IMG/VR virus record: IMGVR_UViG_3300047202_000009
Span: 1-38,095 of that record
Source: a virus
Reading direction: 5' to 3' (one strand)
Length of the DNA: 38,095 bases
The notes beneath the pieces were generated by a model, which saw only the letters and a list, made by a program, of their open reading frames with translations, was not told where the DNA came from and ran no database searches. The position numbers and the translations under genes are program-made. Of this stretch, positions 29,316 through 37,395 are shown in pieces. The first letter of the stretch is position 1. The number at the start of each line of letters is the position of its first letter.

Positions 29316-30629
29316 TTATCTCGCTCCCATTTGGCGGAGCGTCGCCGTTCTATTTAGCATTTCCATTATTGACCTTTGCAATGCGTCCCTGTCGTTGACA
29401 TCTCCGTTAAAAATAAACTGAAAAGACATTCCGCCGTTACTGCCGTCGCTCTTGGTTACGAATTCCCCTTTGTGCATTAAGTAGGGTCCGGTCTGCGGAA
29501 TGTATCCTCCCTCGGCTTTGCTCCCTATAATCCACTGCCCCAGTGCCGATTGTTTTAATCCGCTGGTTATTCCGCTCCCGACTGAACTTAGAGTGTCTTT
29601 CAAATTTATGCCTTTTATAAAAGTCCAGGCGTCTATGAATGGCTTAAATGCTTTCATCATCCCATCGATAAAATGCTGGAAATCTATCTGCATTTGGATC
29701 CACACATATTTCCAGTCTTTCCAAATTTTATAAACTGTTATACCTATTAAAGTCAGGTCTGCGATTATTCCCACTATCACGATCGCCACGGGATTCAGTG
29801 CAAAAAGCATTAATGCTATTGCTCCGGTCGCGGCGGTCAGTCCTGTCACTGCGGCGGTGACTGCTATAATTTGCGTTGTCAGTTTTGGATTTGCGTCTAC
29901 CCATGCAATCATTTTTTCAATGACTGGAGTTATTTTTATAAGTAAATCTGTTAAAATCGGCAAAAATGCCGTGCCTATACTCTCTTTTAGGTTGGTTACC
30001 TGCACGTCTAAAATAGCCATCTTGCCTGCGAACGTATCCGCGAATGCTATTGCCTGCCCACCCACCTTGCTTTGTAATATCCCCAAGGCTTCCATTGGCG
30101 TTGCGGCGTCTTTTATAACGATTCCATACTGTAAGAGTGCTCTTCCTGATCCTGATAAAGCTAAATTAACAAGGTTTGTTGCGGTTCCAAGGTCTATGCT
30201 TTTTGCCCGGGCCAAGTCCATTGCCAATACCGAGAGTTTATTTGCTTCGGTTACATCTTTGGTTCTCTGATAAAACTTTGCCAACATGTTTGCTGTGTCC
30301 TCGTCGTCAAATCCTAACTGAATAAACTTTTTTGATAATTCCATTAATTGCACTTTTGCTTTTTCAGACCCTTTTCCTGTGGCATCCATTGTGGCGTTAA
30401 ATTTTGCCATCTCCGCCTGTGCTTTGCTGGCGGCCTGAACGGTTATTGTTGCGAAACCCACGATGGCCCCGAATGCCAATGTTGCTCCGGCTGTTACTTG
30501 CTGAAGCGCTGGTTTTATTGAGTCCAGTTTTGTTTTTAGATTTCCAACCGAAGTCTGCACGCTTTTTAGCGCGGCTTCTGCGTTATTCTTTGCGTCTACT
30601 ACTAATGTGAGTGTAGTTGTGCTATCCAT
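29316..30629 (-). CDS. Tape measure protein
   Basis: A 437-residue protein: N-terminal helical region (VDAKNNAEAALKSVQTSV), repeated helices, hydrophobic segments (AVTGLTAATGAIALMLFAL; PVAIVIVGIIADLTLIGI) and a Gly-rich C-terminus. These are typical tape-measure features and imply a fairly short tail. The gene follows the frameshifted chaperones, and its ATG overlaps their extended stop by six bases. Confidence 0.88.
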   Translation of the reverse strand: MDSTTTLTLVVDAKNNAEAALKSVQTSVGNLKTKLDSIKPALQQVTAGATLAFGAIVGFATITVQAASKAQAEMAKFNATMDATGKGSEKAKVQLMELSKKFIQLGFDDEDTANMLAKFYQRTKDVTEANKLSVLAMDLARAKSIDLGTATNLVNLALSGSGRALLQYGIVIKDAATPMEALGILQSKVGGQAIAFADTFAGKMAILDVQVTNLKESIGTAFLPILTDLLIKITPVIEKMIAWVDANPKLTTQIIAVTAAVTGLTAATGAIALMLFALNPVAIVIVGIIADLTLIGITVYKIWKDWKYVWIQMQIDFQHFIDGMMKAFKPFIDAWTFIKGINLKDTLSSVGSGITSGLKQSALGQWIIGSKAEGGYIPQTGPYLMHKGEFVTKSDGSNGGMSFQFIFNGDVNDRDALQRSIMEMLNRTATLRQMGAR

Positions 30630-31100
30630 TTTTTCTTTTAGCTTCTTTAATTAACATGTCCTCTACAAAATCCAGGAAGAATTCCGGCTGGCTCATATAA
30701 GTCCAGTAGTCCCATCCCATGGCTTTGCAAATATAAGCCATTGACAGATATTTCAAACCCTCCTGGCCTATCCTTTTTTTGTTGTTGTTTCCTCGATGGC
30801 TTTTAATATCGCTTCGTAGTCCTCATTTTTCATGTCGAGGACTTTGTTTAGTATGTCGTCCTTTATGCCATCAACCGAAACCACCATTTTCTCAATGGTT
30901 CTGTGGGTGCTCTCTGTCATGAATGAAATGTCGAGTCCTTTGATTTCGGCTTCCGGCCTGCCCGATTCTATGGTTGATCCGACTGAAACTTTGTTATACA
31001 TCGGCTCTTGAATGTATTCGTGTTCTCTGCCTGTCAGCCATTGATTTATCACGATTTCATTTCCCGATGGAGTTTTGAATGTTTTTGTTGCTCTTTCCAT
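30622..31100 (-). CDS. Tail assembly chaperone, frameshifted long form
   Basis: The upstream frame (30768-31100, 110 residues) ends TTTKKG just after A7 at 30774-30780. A -1 slip on this run continues as RIGQEGLKYLSMAYICKAMG and onward to a stop at 30622, giving about 159 residues. This is the G/GT arrangement of lambda-like tails, where the minor long product loads the tape measure. The extension is open, protein-like, and fills the otherwise empty gap before the tape measure gene. Confidence 0.88.
30768..31100 (-). CDS. Tail assembly chaperone, short form
   Basis: A 110-residue product (ATKTFKTPSGNEIVINQWLT, EPMYNKVSVGST, EDYEAILKAIEETTT) made when ribosomes stay in frame. It lies between the tail tube and tape measure genes, as expected for lambda gpG-like proteins. 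It is expected in excess over the long form and acts in tail assembly without entering the virion. Confidence 0.88.
   Translation of the reverse strand: MERATKTFKTPSGNEIVINQWLTGREHEYIQEPMYNKVSVGSTIESGRPEAEIKGLDISFMTESTHRTIEKMVVSVDGIKDDILNKVLDMKNEDYEAILKAIEETTTKKG
30774..30780 (-). other. Slippery heptamer for -1 frameshift
   Basis: Seven A on the minus strand, read as ACA AAA AAA GGA in frame 0, an A-AAA-AAA slippery site. The zero-frame stop (TAG) follows one codon later. A downstream pseudoknot was not obvious by eye. Confidence 0.85.
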
Positions 31101-31144
31101 GATTTTTTAGGGAGGGCAGTTTTACCTGCCCGTCCCGATTAAGG

Positions 31145-32344
31145 TTAGTAATTTCCTGTCGCATCGGTTCTGTTGACCAATGTGATTTCGATTGACTTGG
31201 CGTCTGCGACATCGTATAGTGCTTCGAACTTCTGCTTGTCGAATAGATATTTTCCGACATCCAAAGGCTGTTCGTCAGTTTCTTGTTTTACATTGTGGAA
31301 TTTTATTGTGAATGCTTCCCATGTAGTGTTATCTGATTTTATAAATCTGCCCTTTACGATCATTGTCATTCCTTGCTTTGTCGTTTCGATCCATTTGTGA
31401 TATTGCACGGGAGTTTCAAATAATCTCGACAATTCTATTTGCGATTCTTTCACTTGGTTCATTAAAACAGATGGTCCTGCGGATCCTGTCGCTGGCGCGT
31501 CCAGCAAATTCTGTTTTAAGTTTATATTTATGTCGTAGCACGGAGTTGCTGTTGCTTTTGTCGCGGCGGCGGTGTCTGCCAATGCCGATGTTGCGGCAAC
31601 TCCGACCAGTGCGTTATTCATGTATAATGGTTCGACTATCGTTGTGTAACTCGGGGTTTGTGCTTTTAATACCAATGGATCTCCGATTGCGGCGGTGACT
31701 GCTGTTGAAGCGAATGTGACTGTTATTCCGTCTGCGGCGACTGTCAGCAATGTTAAATCCACTCCTCCCACGGTTATCACATCTCCGGCTACCAATCCCT
31801 CTGTTGGTTTTGCATTATAATCCTGTTTTAGAACTGCCGATGTCATTCCTGCGCCGGTCAATGCTACGGCCAAGGATGCCCCGTTAAATTGCCCTAATGC
31901 CTTTATGGATGCTGTTGCCATTAACTTATTATCTTGAAATTCAAGTTTTAAGTTATCGATTCTCGCTCCCCATATTCTCTGGGCGGTTATTCCTCTGCCT
32001 ATATCTATGCAATAACTTTTTCCCTCTCCCGGCAAAAATGGGTGGGTAAATCCGACTGGCGCCGATCCTGCCGATGCTCCTTTTGTATAGCACATATTCA
32101 AAAGGTGCCCCAGTGTGTCAGGATCTGCATAAACTACTAAATCTCCCTCAACTGTTCTCGGCCCTTTTAACATATCGTCTGACTTCCAGTCTAAACCTTT
32201 TATCCTGCGGTCAGCGATTATGTTCGGGTTAAGTCTTATCGACTCTGAAATAAGGGGAATAAATGTCCCCGGGGTTACTGGCGTGGTTGGTACTGCTTGC
32301 ACCTTTATCGCCAAGTACCCTTTATCTACCATATAGTTTGTCAT
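31145..32344 (-). CDS. Major tail protein (tail tube)
   Basis: A 399-residue protein starting YMVDKGYLAIKVQAVPTTPV. It has a tube-domain pattern (GPRTVEGDLVVYADPDTLGH, FTHPFLPGEGKSYCIDIGRG, ARIDNLKLEFQDN) and an inserted Ala/Val/Thr-rich domain (about 170-260) that may be surface decoration. It lies between the tail terminator region and the chaperones, as in other siphophages. Confidence 0.88.
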   Translation of the reverse strand: MTNYMVDKGYLAIKVQAVPTTPVTPGTFIPLISESIRLNPNIIADRRIKGLDWKSDDMLKGPRTVEGDLVVYADPDTLGHLLNMCYTKGASAGSAPVGFTHPFLPGEGKSYCIDIGRGITAQRIWGARIDNLKLEFQDNKLMATASIKALGQFNGASLAVALTGAGMTSAVLKQDYNAKPTEGLVAGDVITVGGVDLTLLTVAADGITVTFASTAVTAAIGDPLVLKAQTPSYTTIVEPLYMNNALVGVAATSALADTAAATKATATPCYDININLKQNLLDAPATGSAGPSVLMNQVKESQIELSRLFETPVQYHKWIETTKQGMTMIVKGRFIKSDNTTWEAFTIKFHNVKQETDEQPLDVGKYLFDKQKFEALYDVADAKSIEITLVNRTDATGNY

Positions 32345-32347
32345 GTT

Positions 32348-32545
32348 TTATAAATCTTTGTTTTGATTAGTTTTAATTTCTTTGTCCTTGACTTCTTTTA
32401 TTTCCTTGGTTCTCGTAACCCTTTGGAAATTGACGTTATGGAAGTCGTCGGGCGCTTCGACTGTTTCACCCGGTTCAACTATCCCCACGCCTATCACCGT
32501 CAAGGTCTGGTCGGTGATGTTCTTAAATTTGGCTGTGTTTTTCAT
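32348..32545 (-). CDS. Small tail-region protein
   Basis: A 65-residue protein: a small beta core (KFKNITDQTLTVIGVGIVEP, GETVEAP) and a Lys/Glu-rich tail. It may be a decoration or tail accessory. The ATG follows TGTTAAAATAAAACA, the structural-gene start motif. Confidence 0.65.
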   Translation of the reverse strand: MKNTAKFKNITDQTLTVIGVGIVEPGETVEAPDDFHNVNFQRVTRTKEIKEVKDKEIKTNQNKDL

Positions 32546-32563
32546 TGTTTTATTTTAACATGA

Positions 32564-33007
32564 TTAATAGTTCGGCACAATTACAACACAATCGACTTGT
32601 AGCGTTGCAAATATATATGTGCCTGCTGAAACTTTGAAATTGAAATCCATTTTTACTACTTTTATAATTTGAAGTTCTCCGCCGAGGTCAGGGTCCTGGT
32701 CAAATGCGATTATAGTTTTATCAACTGCCTCTGTCATTATGTCGTTCGCGTCTGATTTGTTTTTTCCTGCCTGTGTCTGTTCCTGATAAAATGTAATTTG
32801 AAAACTGAATACCCTCTCTATCCTGTGAGTGTCCACTCCCTGACCCGTCGACCCTCCGGTTGGTAAAATTACAGCAACAGGATATTTTGTAAAATCTCCG
32901 TTGGCGTAATCAAACACGTCACCGAATAATGGATCTCCTCCTGTTTTATTTATTCCCTGCATTTTTGTAACAAGCAGTGCTCGGATGTCGTTTAAGGTTG
33001 TTTTCAT
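32564..33007 (-). CDS. Tail terminator / completion protein
   Basis: A 147-residue protein (LNDIRALLVTKMQGI, DFTKYPVAVILPTGGST, RVFSFQITFYQEQT) in the position of the tail terminator, right after the HK97-gp10-like gene. The alpha/beta pattern fits that family. The start overlaps the upstream stop by four bases. Confidence 0.75.
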   Translation of the reverse strand: MKTTLNDIRALLVTKMQGINKTGGDPLFGDVFDYANGDFTKYPVAVILPTGGSTGQGVDTHRIERVFSFQITFYQEQTQAGKNKSDANDIMTEAVDKTIIAFDQDPDLGGELQIIKVVKMDFNFKVSAGTYIFATLQVDCVVIVPNY

Positions 33008-33465
33008 TGAAGTGATTTTATTACATTGGCTATCGCCGTTGCAAAAAATTCATTAATCTTATTTTTGCTGTCTTGAATTGCTCTTTGAAAAAATGGGTTT
33101 GGCCGTGTCCCCGGGTGTTGCACTTTCTTTCCGAAAAATTGCCCTGTTCTTTTGTTGGCCAGCACCTTTTTATTTACCACTTCTATCGGGTGCGGGCGCG
33201 TGCCCAGTTCCACAAAAACTGCATATGGCGCCGTCGCTTCAACCAGTCCCCTCAATCTTGTCTGCATTCTTGATTTTATATTCTGTCTAAGGTTTCCGCC
33301 TCCTCCCTGTTTGTTTACTGGCGCTTCTTTCATTGCATTGCTTTGTAAGGTCAGTATGGATTTTTGGATTGCTTTTGAAATTTCGTCAACAGCTTTCTGC
33401 GGCGCCTGCCTTAGTGCTGAGTCAAACTTTTCAAACCCGTCAATTTTTACTGTTATTTCTACCAT
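33004..33465 (-). CDS. HK97 gp10-like head-tail protein
   Basis: A 153-residue protein with the gp10-like pattern: ITVKIDGFEKFDSALRQ, AIQKSILTLQSNAMKEAPVN, GNLRQNIKSRM and TAPYAVFVELGTRPHPI. Members join head and tail or form part of the tail-completion complex. It lies in the canonical connector order. Confidence 0.88.
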   Translation of the reverse strand: MVEITVKIDGFEKFDSALRQAPQKAVDEISKAIQKSILTLQSNAMKEAPVNKQGGGGNLRQNIKSRMQTRLRGLVEATAPYAVFVELGTRPHPIEVVNKKVLANKRTGQFFGKKVQHPGTRPNPFFQRAIQDSKNKINEFFATAIANVIKSLQ

Positions 33466-33469
33466 TTTT

Positions 33470-33799
33470 TTAATCGTTATATTCTCTTATGCGAATTTCC
33501 ATATGTCTGTTTTCTCCTAAAAATCTGAACTGCTCCACTCCCACGACTCTGTAAACGTCTGATCCGTCCGTGATTCTGTCGCCCTCTAAAATATCTTGAA
33601 CCGAGCAAAACATCAGCAGGTCTTTGCCGAATTGTCCGGTGATGTCCTCTGTGAATGATTCGTCCAGCGGTTGTATGTGGCAAGGTAATGCCGTTATGTG
33701 CGTTGTGTATTCCTCCTCTCCTGCATCGCCGGAGTCCACATCCGTCAGTCTGTCGACTCTCACTGTTTTGTCGTAGTTTGTTTCAATATCTATTGACAT
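33470..33799 (-). CDS. Head closure (stopper) protein
   Basis: A 109-residue beta-rich protein (TVRVDRLTDVDSGDAG, CHIQPLDESFTE, VQDILEGDRITDGSDVYRVV, MEIRIREY) matching SPP1 gp16/HK97-type stoppers. It would close the connector after packaging. It lies between the adaptor and gp10-like genes. Confidence 0.82.
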   Translation of the reverse strand: MSIDIETNYDKTVRVDRLTDVDSGDAGEEEYTTHITALPCHIQPLDESFTEDITGQFGKDLLMFCSVQDILEGDRITDGSDVYRVVGVEQFRFLGENRHMEIRIREYND

Positions 33800-33801
33800 G
33801 T

Positions 33802-34416
33802 TTATAAATCGTATTTTTTATAATATTCTAAGATGCCTTTTATTCTGTCAAAATCTTGCCAGGATTTCTCATCTTTGTAAGTTACTGTGTATCTGCCGAT
33901 GCTCATTGATTTTACTTCTCCCTCTGCGTTCAATGAATAATTTATAATTCCTGCCACTAAAATTGTAGCGACTGTTATTATGTCTGTCGGCGCGGCCACG
34001 GAGTATCCCCATTTTGCTTTCACTTTTATGTTTTGAAAACCTCTATAAAATACTCCTCCTAAATATCTGATCTCGCTAATCGGCAAACCGTCGGCCGTAT
34101 GGTTGGCCGGGTATTCCATGTAGTCCTCGTCTTTGATGAGTGCGGTCCATATTGAACTCGCCACACTTATTGATCCGTCGCCCTGTTCTACTTTTGTTAT
34201 TGAAATGCAGTCATCTAACGGAAATATATTGGCGTTGTTTCCGTCAAATAATCTTTCTGTTGCTACTGCATCTGCGACAAAGTTTCGGCCAGTTAATTGG
34301 TCGATATATTTTTCCATTTGCTCGATCCACGAATTAACCTGCGCATAAAATGTCGGGTCAATTGTGATCAGTAAATAGTTTTCGATTTGTTGTCTTGTTG
34401 TGTATCCTTTTGGCAT
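33802..34416 (-). CDS. Head-tail adaptor (gp6-like)
   Basis: A 204-residue mainly helical protein with YTTRQQIENYLLITIDPTFY, VNSWIEQMEKYIDQLTGRNF and KVKAKWGYSVAAPTDIITVA, the layout of HK97 gp6-like adaptors that bind the portal. The gene begins the connector/tail operon and has its own candidate promoter. Confidence 0.85.
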   Translation of the reverse strand: MPKGYTTRQQIENYLLITIDPTFYAQVNSWIEQMEKYIDQLTGRNFVADAVATERLFDGNNANIFPLDDCISITKVEQGDGSISVASSIWTALIKDEDYMEYPANHTADGLPISEIRYLGGVFYRGFQNIKVKAKWGYSVAAPTDIITVATILVAGIINYSLNAEGEVKSMSIGRYTVTYKDEKSWQDFDRIKGILEYYKKYDL

Positions 34417-34424
34417 GTTGTTTT

Positions 34425-34450
34425 ATTTTAACACACTTTTTGTTTGTCAA
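34425..34450 (-). promoter_or_regulatory. Candidate promoter, near-leaderless, before adaptor
   Basis: Minus strand TTGACA (34445-34450), 14 bp, then TGTTAAAAT (extended -10). The ATG at 34416 lies eight bases past the -10. The -35 sits in a 7-bp inverted repeat (CACACTT/AAGTGTG, 34432-34458) that may be an operator. The gap follows the fibre gene, a natural transcription boundary. Confidence 0.5.
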
Positions 34451-34467
34451 GAAGTGTGAATAAATTA

Positions 34468-36141
34468 TTATAATTTTTTATATGGACTATTTTTTTTCGG
34501 ATAAGGGTTTATTGCCTGATCCGAATATGGGTTAATTTTATTTGCGTATGGACTGCTCTGTTTTGAGTAAGGATTTATTGTTTGTTTTTTATAAGGATAA
34601 ATTCTTATCACATATTTTACTAATTTTGTTATTGTTACCGGATTTTCTATATTGTATTTTAATGATTTAATTATTTTTTCATTTGTTGTTACTTTATAAT
34701 TAATGCCTTTTGTGATTGCGACCGGCGTTACCGTTACTTCGTATTTTAAGGATTTTGTTATGGCGAGGGGCGAACTTATCACTAAATATTTTAATGGTTT
34801 GGTAATAGGTTTTGATTTTATTATTCCATATCTTAAAGATTTTGTGATCGGACTTTGTTGTATTGTAGTCGTGTATTTTAACGATTTGGTTAGTGATCGG
34901 ATGGATATTGTGTTTATAATATATTCCAATCCCTTTGTTTTTGTGGTTATTGTTGCCCTAACTTTATACTCCAATCCCTTAGTTACCCCTCCTATTGTCG
35001 CTATTTCGTATATTAACCCCTTGGAGGTCTGTTTTGCTTGTCTAGTGGCGTATTGGAGTCCCTTTGTGGTAGCGGATGGCGTCCCTCTAACCTTGTATAT
35101 CAATCCTTTCGTCTTTGCCGATGGAATTGTCGTCACTAAATATCTTGTCGATTTAGTGATTGCTGTTGGTGTTTGTTTTATTGTATATTTTAGTGATTTT
35201 GTCGGCGCCCCCAAAGTTTTTATTGAATAAATCAGTTGCTTTGTCAATGCGGATGGTATTGCCCTTATTTTATATATCAGTCCTTTTGTTTTCGCTGATG
35301 GTATAGTAATTATTCTATAAATCAATCCCTTAGTTTTTCCGGCCGGAGTTATCGTCACGGTATATTTTAGTGATTTTGTTAATGCCGATGGTGCATATTT
35401 TATATCATAAATTAATCCTTTGGTAATTGCTGTGATTGTTTTTTTAACATCGTAAATCAAACCTTTTGTAATTGCGGTTTGAGTTTTTCTTATATCGTAG
35501 ATTAATCCTTTCGTCTTGGCACTCGGAGTTGACGGTACACAATATTTTAATGACTTTGTTGGCGCACTCGGCGGTGTTTTTATTTTATATATCAAACCTT
35601 TCGTTATTGCGGTTGGTATAGTTTTTACCGCATATCCTAATGATTTTGTTATTCCGGTTGATGTAATTATATCGTAATAAACTTTCACGCGTATGCTGTC
35701 TATGTAAATCACATCCGATCCGTTTCCAACATACGCCACTCCCTCTAATATAAAGTTAACGTCCGTAAAGTCGTCTTTGACCCACGCCTTTCCCCACATA
35801 TCTGTCGGTCCTCCAAAAGTCACTACTCCGTTAGAAGTTGGGAGAGCTAAAGAATATTGAGTACATGTCCCTCCTCCTACTCCGGCCATTGATATTCTCA
35901 ATGCGTTCCCAGAGTATGCGCAGTATCCCTTTCCCTCGACTTCTATTCCACGGATCACGGCCCCGGTCGGAAGTCCGAATGCAAAGTTTATGTACCATGC
36001 GTTAGAATAATATGGATGGCCTGGAACGTCGTTATAGGTATGGGTTGCATATACCCCGTCAACGGCATAGACATTCGTCGGGTTAATTAGTTCATTGTAT
36101 GCCCCGAGACCTGTTGGTAATTTGTATCCTGTATCTGCCAT
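34468..36141 (-). CDS. Repeat-shaft fibre-like protein
   Basis: A 557-residue protein with three parts. Residues 1-160 are a globular beta domain (PYYSNAWYINFAFGLPTG, VIRGIEVEGKGYC, VIYIDSIRVKVYYD). Residues 165-514 hold about 24 repeats of 15 residues built on TK(G/S)L(I/K)Yx(I/V) followed by a PSA-type turn. The last 43 have INPYxK/SPY repeats. The repeat length and alternating hydrophobics suggest a beta-fibrous shaft. It is probably a virion fibre, though the head-tail position is not proven. Confidence 0.8.
   Translation of the reverse strand: MADTGYKLPTGLGAYNELINPTNVYAVDGVYATHTYNDVPGHPYYSNAWYINFAFGLPTGAVIRGIEVEGKGYCAYSGNALRISMAGVGGGTCTQYSLALPTSNGVVTFGGPTDMWGKAWVKDDFTDVNFILEGVAYVGNGSDVIYIDSIRVKVYYDIITSTGITKSLGYAVKTIPTAITKGLIYKIKTPPSAPTKSLKYCVPSTPSAKTKGLIYDIRKTQTAITKGLIYDVKKTITAITKGLIYDIKYAPSALTKSLKYTVTITPAGKTKGLIYRIITIPSAKTKGLIYKIRAIPSALTKQLIYSIKTLGAPTKSLKYTIKQTPTAITKSTRYLVTTIPSAKTKGLIYKVRGTPSATTKGLQYATRQAKQTSKGLIYEIATIGGVTKGLEYKVRATITTKTKGLEYIINTISIRSLTKSLKYTTTIQQSPITKSLRYGIIKSKPITKPLKYLVISSPLAITKSLKYEVTVTPVAITKGINYKVTTNEKIIKSLKYNIENPVTITKLVKYVIRIYPYKKQTINPYSKQSSPYANKINPYSDQAINPYPKKNSPYKKL
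34600..35649 (-). repeat. 24 tandem 45-bp-class coding repeats
   Basis: Degenerate tandem repeats of about 45 bp encode the TKGLIY/TKSLKY units of the fibre-like protein. DNA identity between units is low to moderate while the protein core is kept, so the array is old and under selection. A minor block of INPY/SPY repeats (about 34471-34599) follows. Confidence 0.9.
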
Positions 36142-36142
36142 T

Positions 36143-36538
36143 TTATTCTATTTTTAATAAATCTCCGGGCGCCGATATAATCCGGTCGTCAGGTAAAATA
36201 TAATTATAAACTGCGGATCCTTTATTTTTCCAGCCGAACACGTAAGTCCTTATGTGCCTTTCGTTTGCGGTTCCATGTTCTAATACCGTGTTCCTGTAAA
36301 AATGAAATATCTGGGCTCCGTCGGGCATCAGGTCCATTCTCTTTGCCGGGTTCTCTAACTTATACATGGTAAAAATTGCGACCTCTTTTTGCTCTATCTC
36401 CCCGAATCTGTGGAATATGCCGTCGTCCCCGAATTGTTTCAGTTCCTTGCCGTCTTTATAAATAACTCCCCATGCCCATCTTTCGGGGGTAGCTTCGATG
36501 TCCCTGTTTTCCTCTTTGTTATGATATATATATTTCAT
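36143..36538 (-). CDS. Phage protein of unknown function
   Basis: A 131-residue protein (YHNKEENRDIEATPERWAWG, IFHRFGEIEQKEVAIFTMYK, YRNTVLEHGTANERHIRTYV). It looks like a compact beta-rich domain. The gene follows an intrinsic terminator and precedes the fibre-like gene by one base, so the two are likely co-expressed and could cooperate in the virion. Confidence 0.7.
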   Translation of the reverse strand: MKYIYHNKEENRDIEATPERWAWGVIYKDGKELKQFGDDGIFHRFGEIEQKEVAIFTMYKLENPAKRMDLMPDGAQIFHFYRNTVLEHGTANERHIRTYVFGWKNKGSAVYNYILPDDRIISAPGDLLKIE

Positions 36539-36546
36539 GATTTTTT

Positions 36547-36576
36547 AACAAAACAGCCCGTGGTTGACGGGGCTGT
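36547..36576 (-). terminator. Intrinsic terminator before the 131-residue gene
   Basis: Minus strand ACAGCCC ... GGGCTGT (7 bp, with GT/AC pairs and one bulge above), followed by TTTGTT. It lies between the small zinc-finger gene and the 131-residue gene. It could end the head/DGR transcript while the fibre and tail operon start afresh or by read-through. Confidence 0.78.
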
Positions 36577-36622
36577 CTTTGCATTGTATTGCGTGCCTCG
36601 TCATTGTATTGACTGCGATTAT

Positions 36623-36841
36623 TTATTTTTTCTTTTTGGCTACCGGAGCTCCTACTATTTTTTTAACTGCTTCGGTTTTTCTTTCCGCTCCTCTTTTTTG
36701 AGCGGCTTCTGATATGGTTTTGAATTCCTCGCCGAGATTTTCAGAATCTTTTGGAGTCACTCCCGATTTTTCGCAGGTATGGTCTAAATATTCCTGCTCG
36801 GTTGCAAATTCTTTCTCGCATGGTGAGCAAATGTGTTTCAT
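36623..36841 (-). CDS. Small C2H2-like zinc-finger protein
   Basis: A 72-residue protein: the N-terminal HICSPCEKEFATEQEYLDHT then C gives a C2HC/C2H2-like finger, followed by a Lys/Glu-rich helix and a basic tail (APVAKKKK). It probably binds nucleic acid or protein. It starts 7 bp after the stop of the structural-like gene upstream and ends before a terminator. Confidence 0.75.
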   Translation of the reverse strand: MKHICSPCEKEFATEQEYLDHTCEKSGVTPKDSENLGEEFKTISEAAQKRGAERKTEAVKKIVGAPVAKKKK

Positions 36842-36847
36842 GTTATA

Positions 36848-37360
36848 TTAGGCCGTCTCATCGTATTGGTAGTTCATTGTAGATGTTGACCCTGTCGTAT
36901 CTGCGGCATTGGTCTGAATCTGATGGACTAAGAAATCCGATGATCCTGCGGCTACTAAAGATCCTGTCAGCGATCCTCCTATTCCTAAGTTGGCCGTGGC
37001 TGGCACTGAACTTGGCATTGCATTTATAGCAATTGAGGATGTTGTTTTTATCGGTGTTGCGTATGTTGGCGCGCCTGCGTATGCGGATAATTTCACGTTT
37101 CCTAAGTGAACCGCGGCTCCTCCTAATGCTCCGTTTCTCCAAATTTTAAGGTTATCAATTTTTGAAGATGTGCCAATGCTTGTCACGTGAATTTTTTGCC
37201 ATTTCTCGTAAGTAAATTCTCCCGGGAGTACTGGATATGCAACTGGATCCAAATTTATTGCATCAGTATTCCCCATATTGGAATTGGTGATGTTGTGGGT
37301 TAATGTTGGGGCTCCCACTGCTCCATTTTGTTCGTCTATCTCTACTGTTGCGGCTGACAT
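36848..37360 (-). CDS. Putative virion structural protein
   Basis: A 170-residue beta-rich, Ala/Thr/Ser/Gly-rich protein with few charges (TVEIDEQNGAVGAPT, KWQKIHVTSIGTSSKIDNLK, FLVHQIQTNAADTTGS). The composition resembles a decoration or tail-sheath-like surface protein. No family is assigned. Confidence 0.7.
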   Translation of the reverse strand: MSAATVEIDEQNGAVGAPTLTHNITNSNMGNTDAINLDPVAYPVLPGEFTYEKWQKIHVTSIGTSSKIDNLKIWRNGALGGAAVHLGNVKLSAYAGAPTYATPIKTTSSIAINAMPSSVPATANLGIGGSLTGSLVAAGSSDFLVHQIQTNAADTTGSTSTMNYQYDETA

Positions 37361-37378
37361 AATTTTGTATAATTTTAT

Positions 37379-37394
37379 GGTTTATAATTCGACC
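37379..37394. repeat. GGTCGAA...ACC inverted motif, copy 3
   Basis: Minus strand GGTCGAATTATAAACC, two bases after the stop of the 124-residue gene (TAA, A, GGTCGAA). It resembles 19798-19815 in sequence and in position after a stop codon, but it is shorter and less palindromic. Confidence 0.35.
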
Positions 37395-37395
37395 T

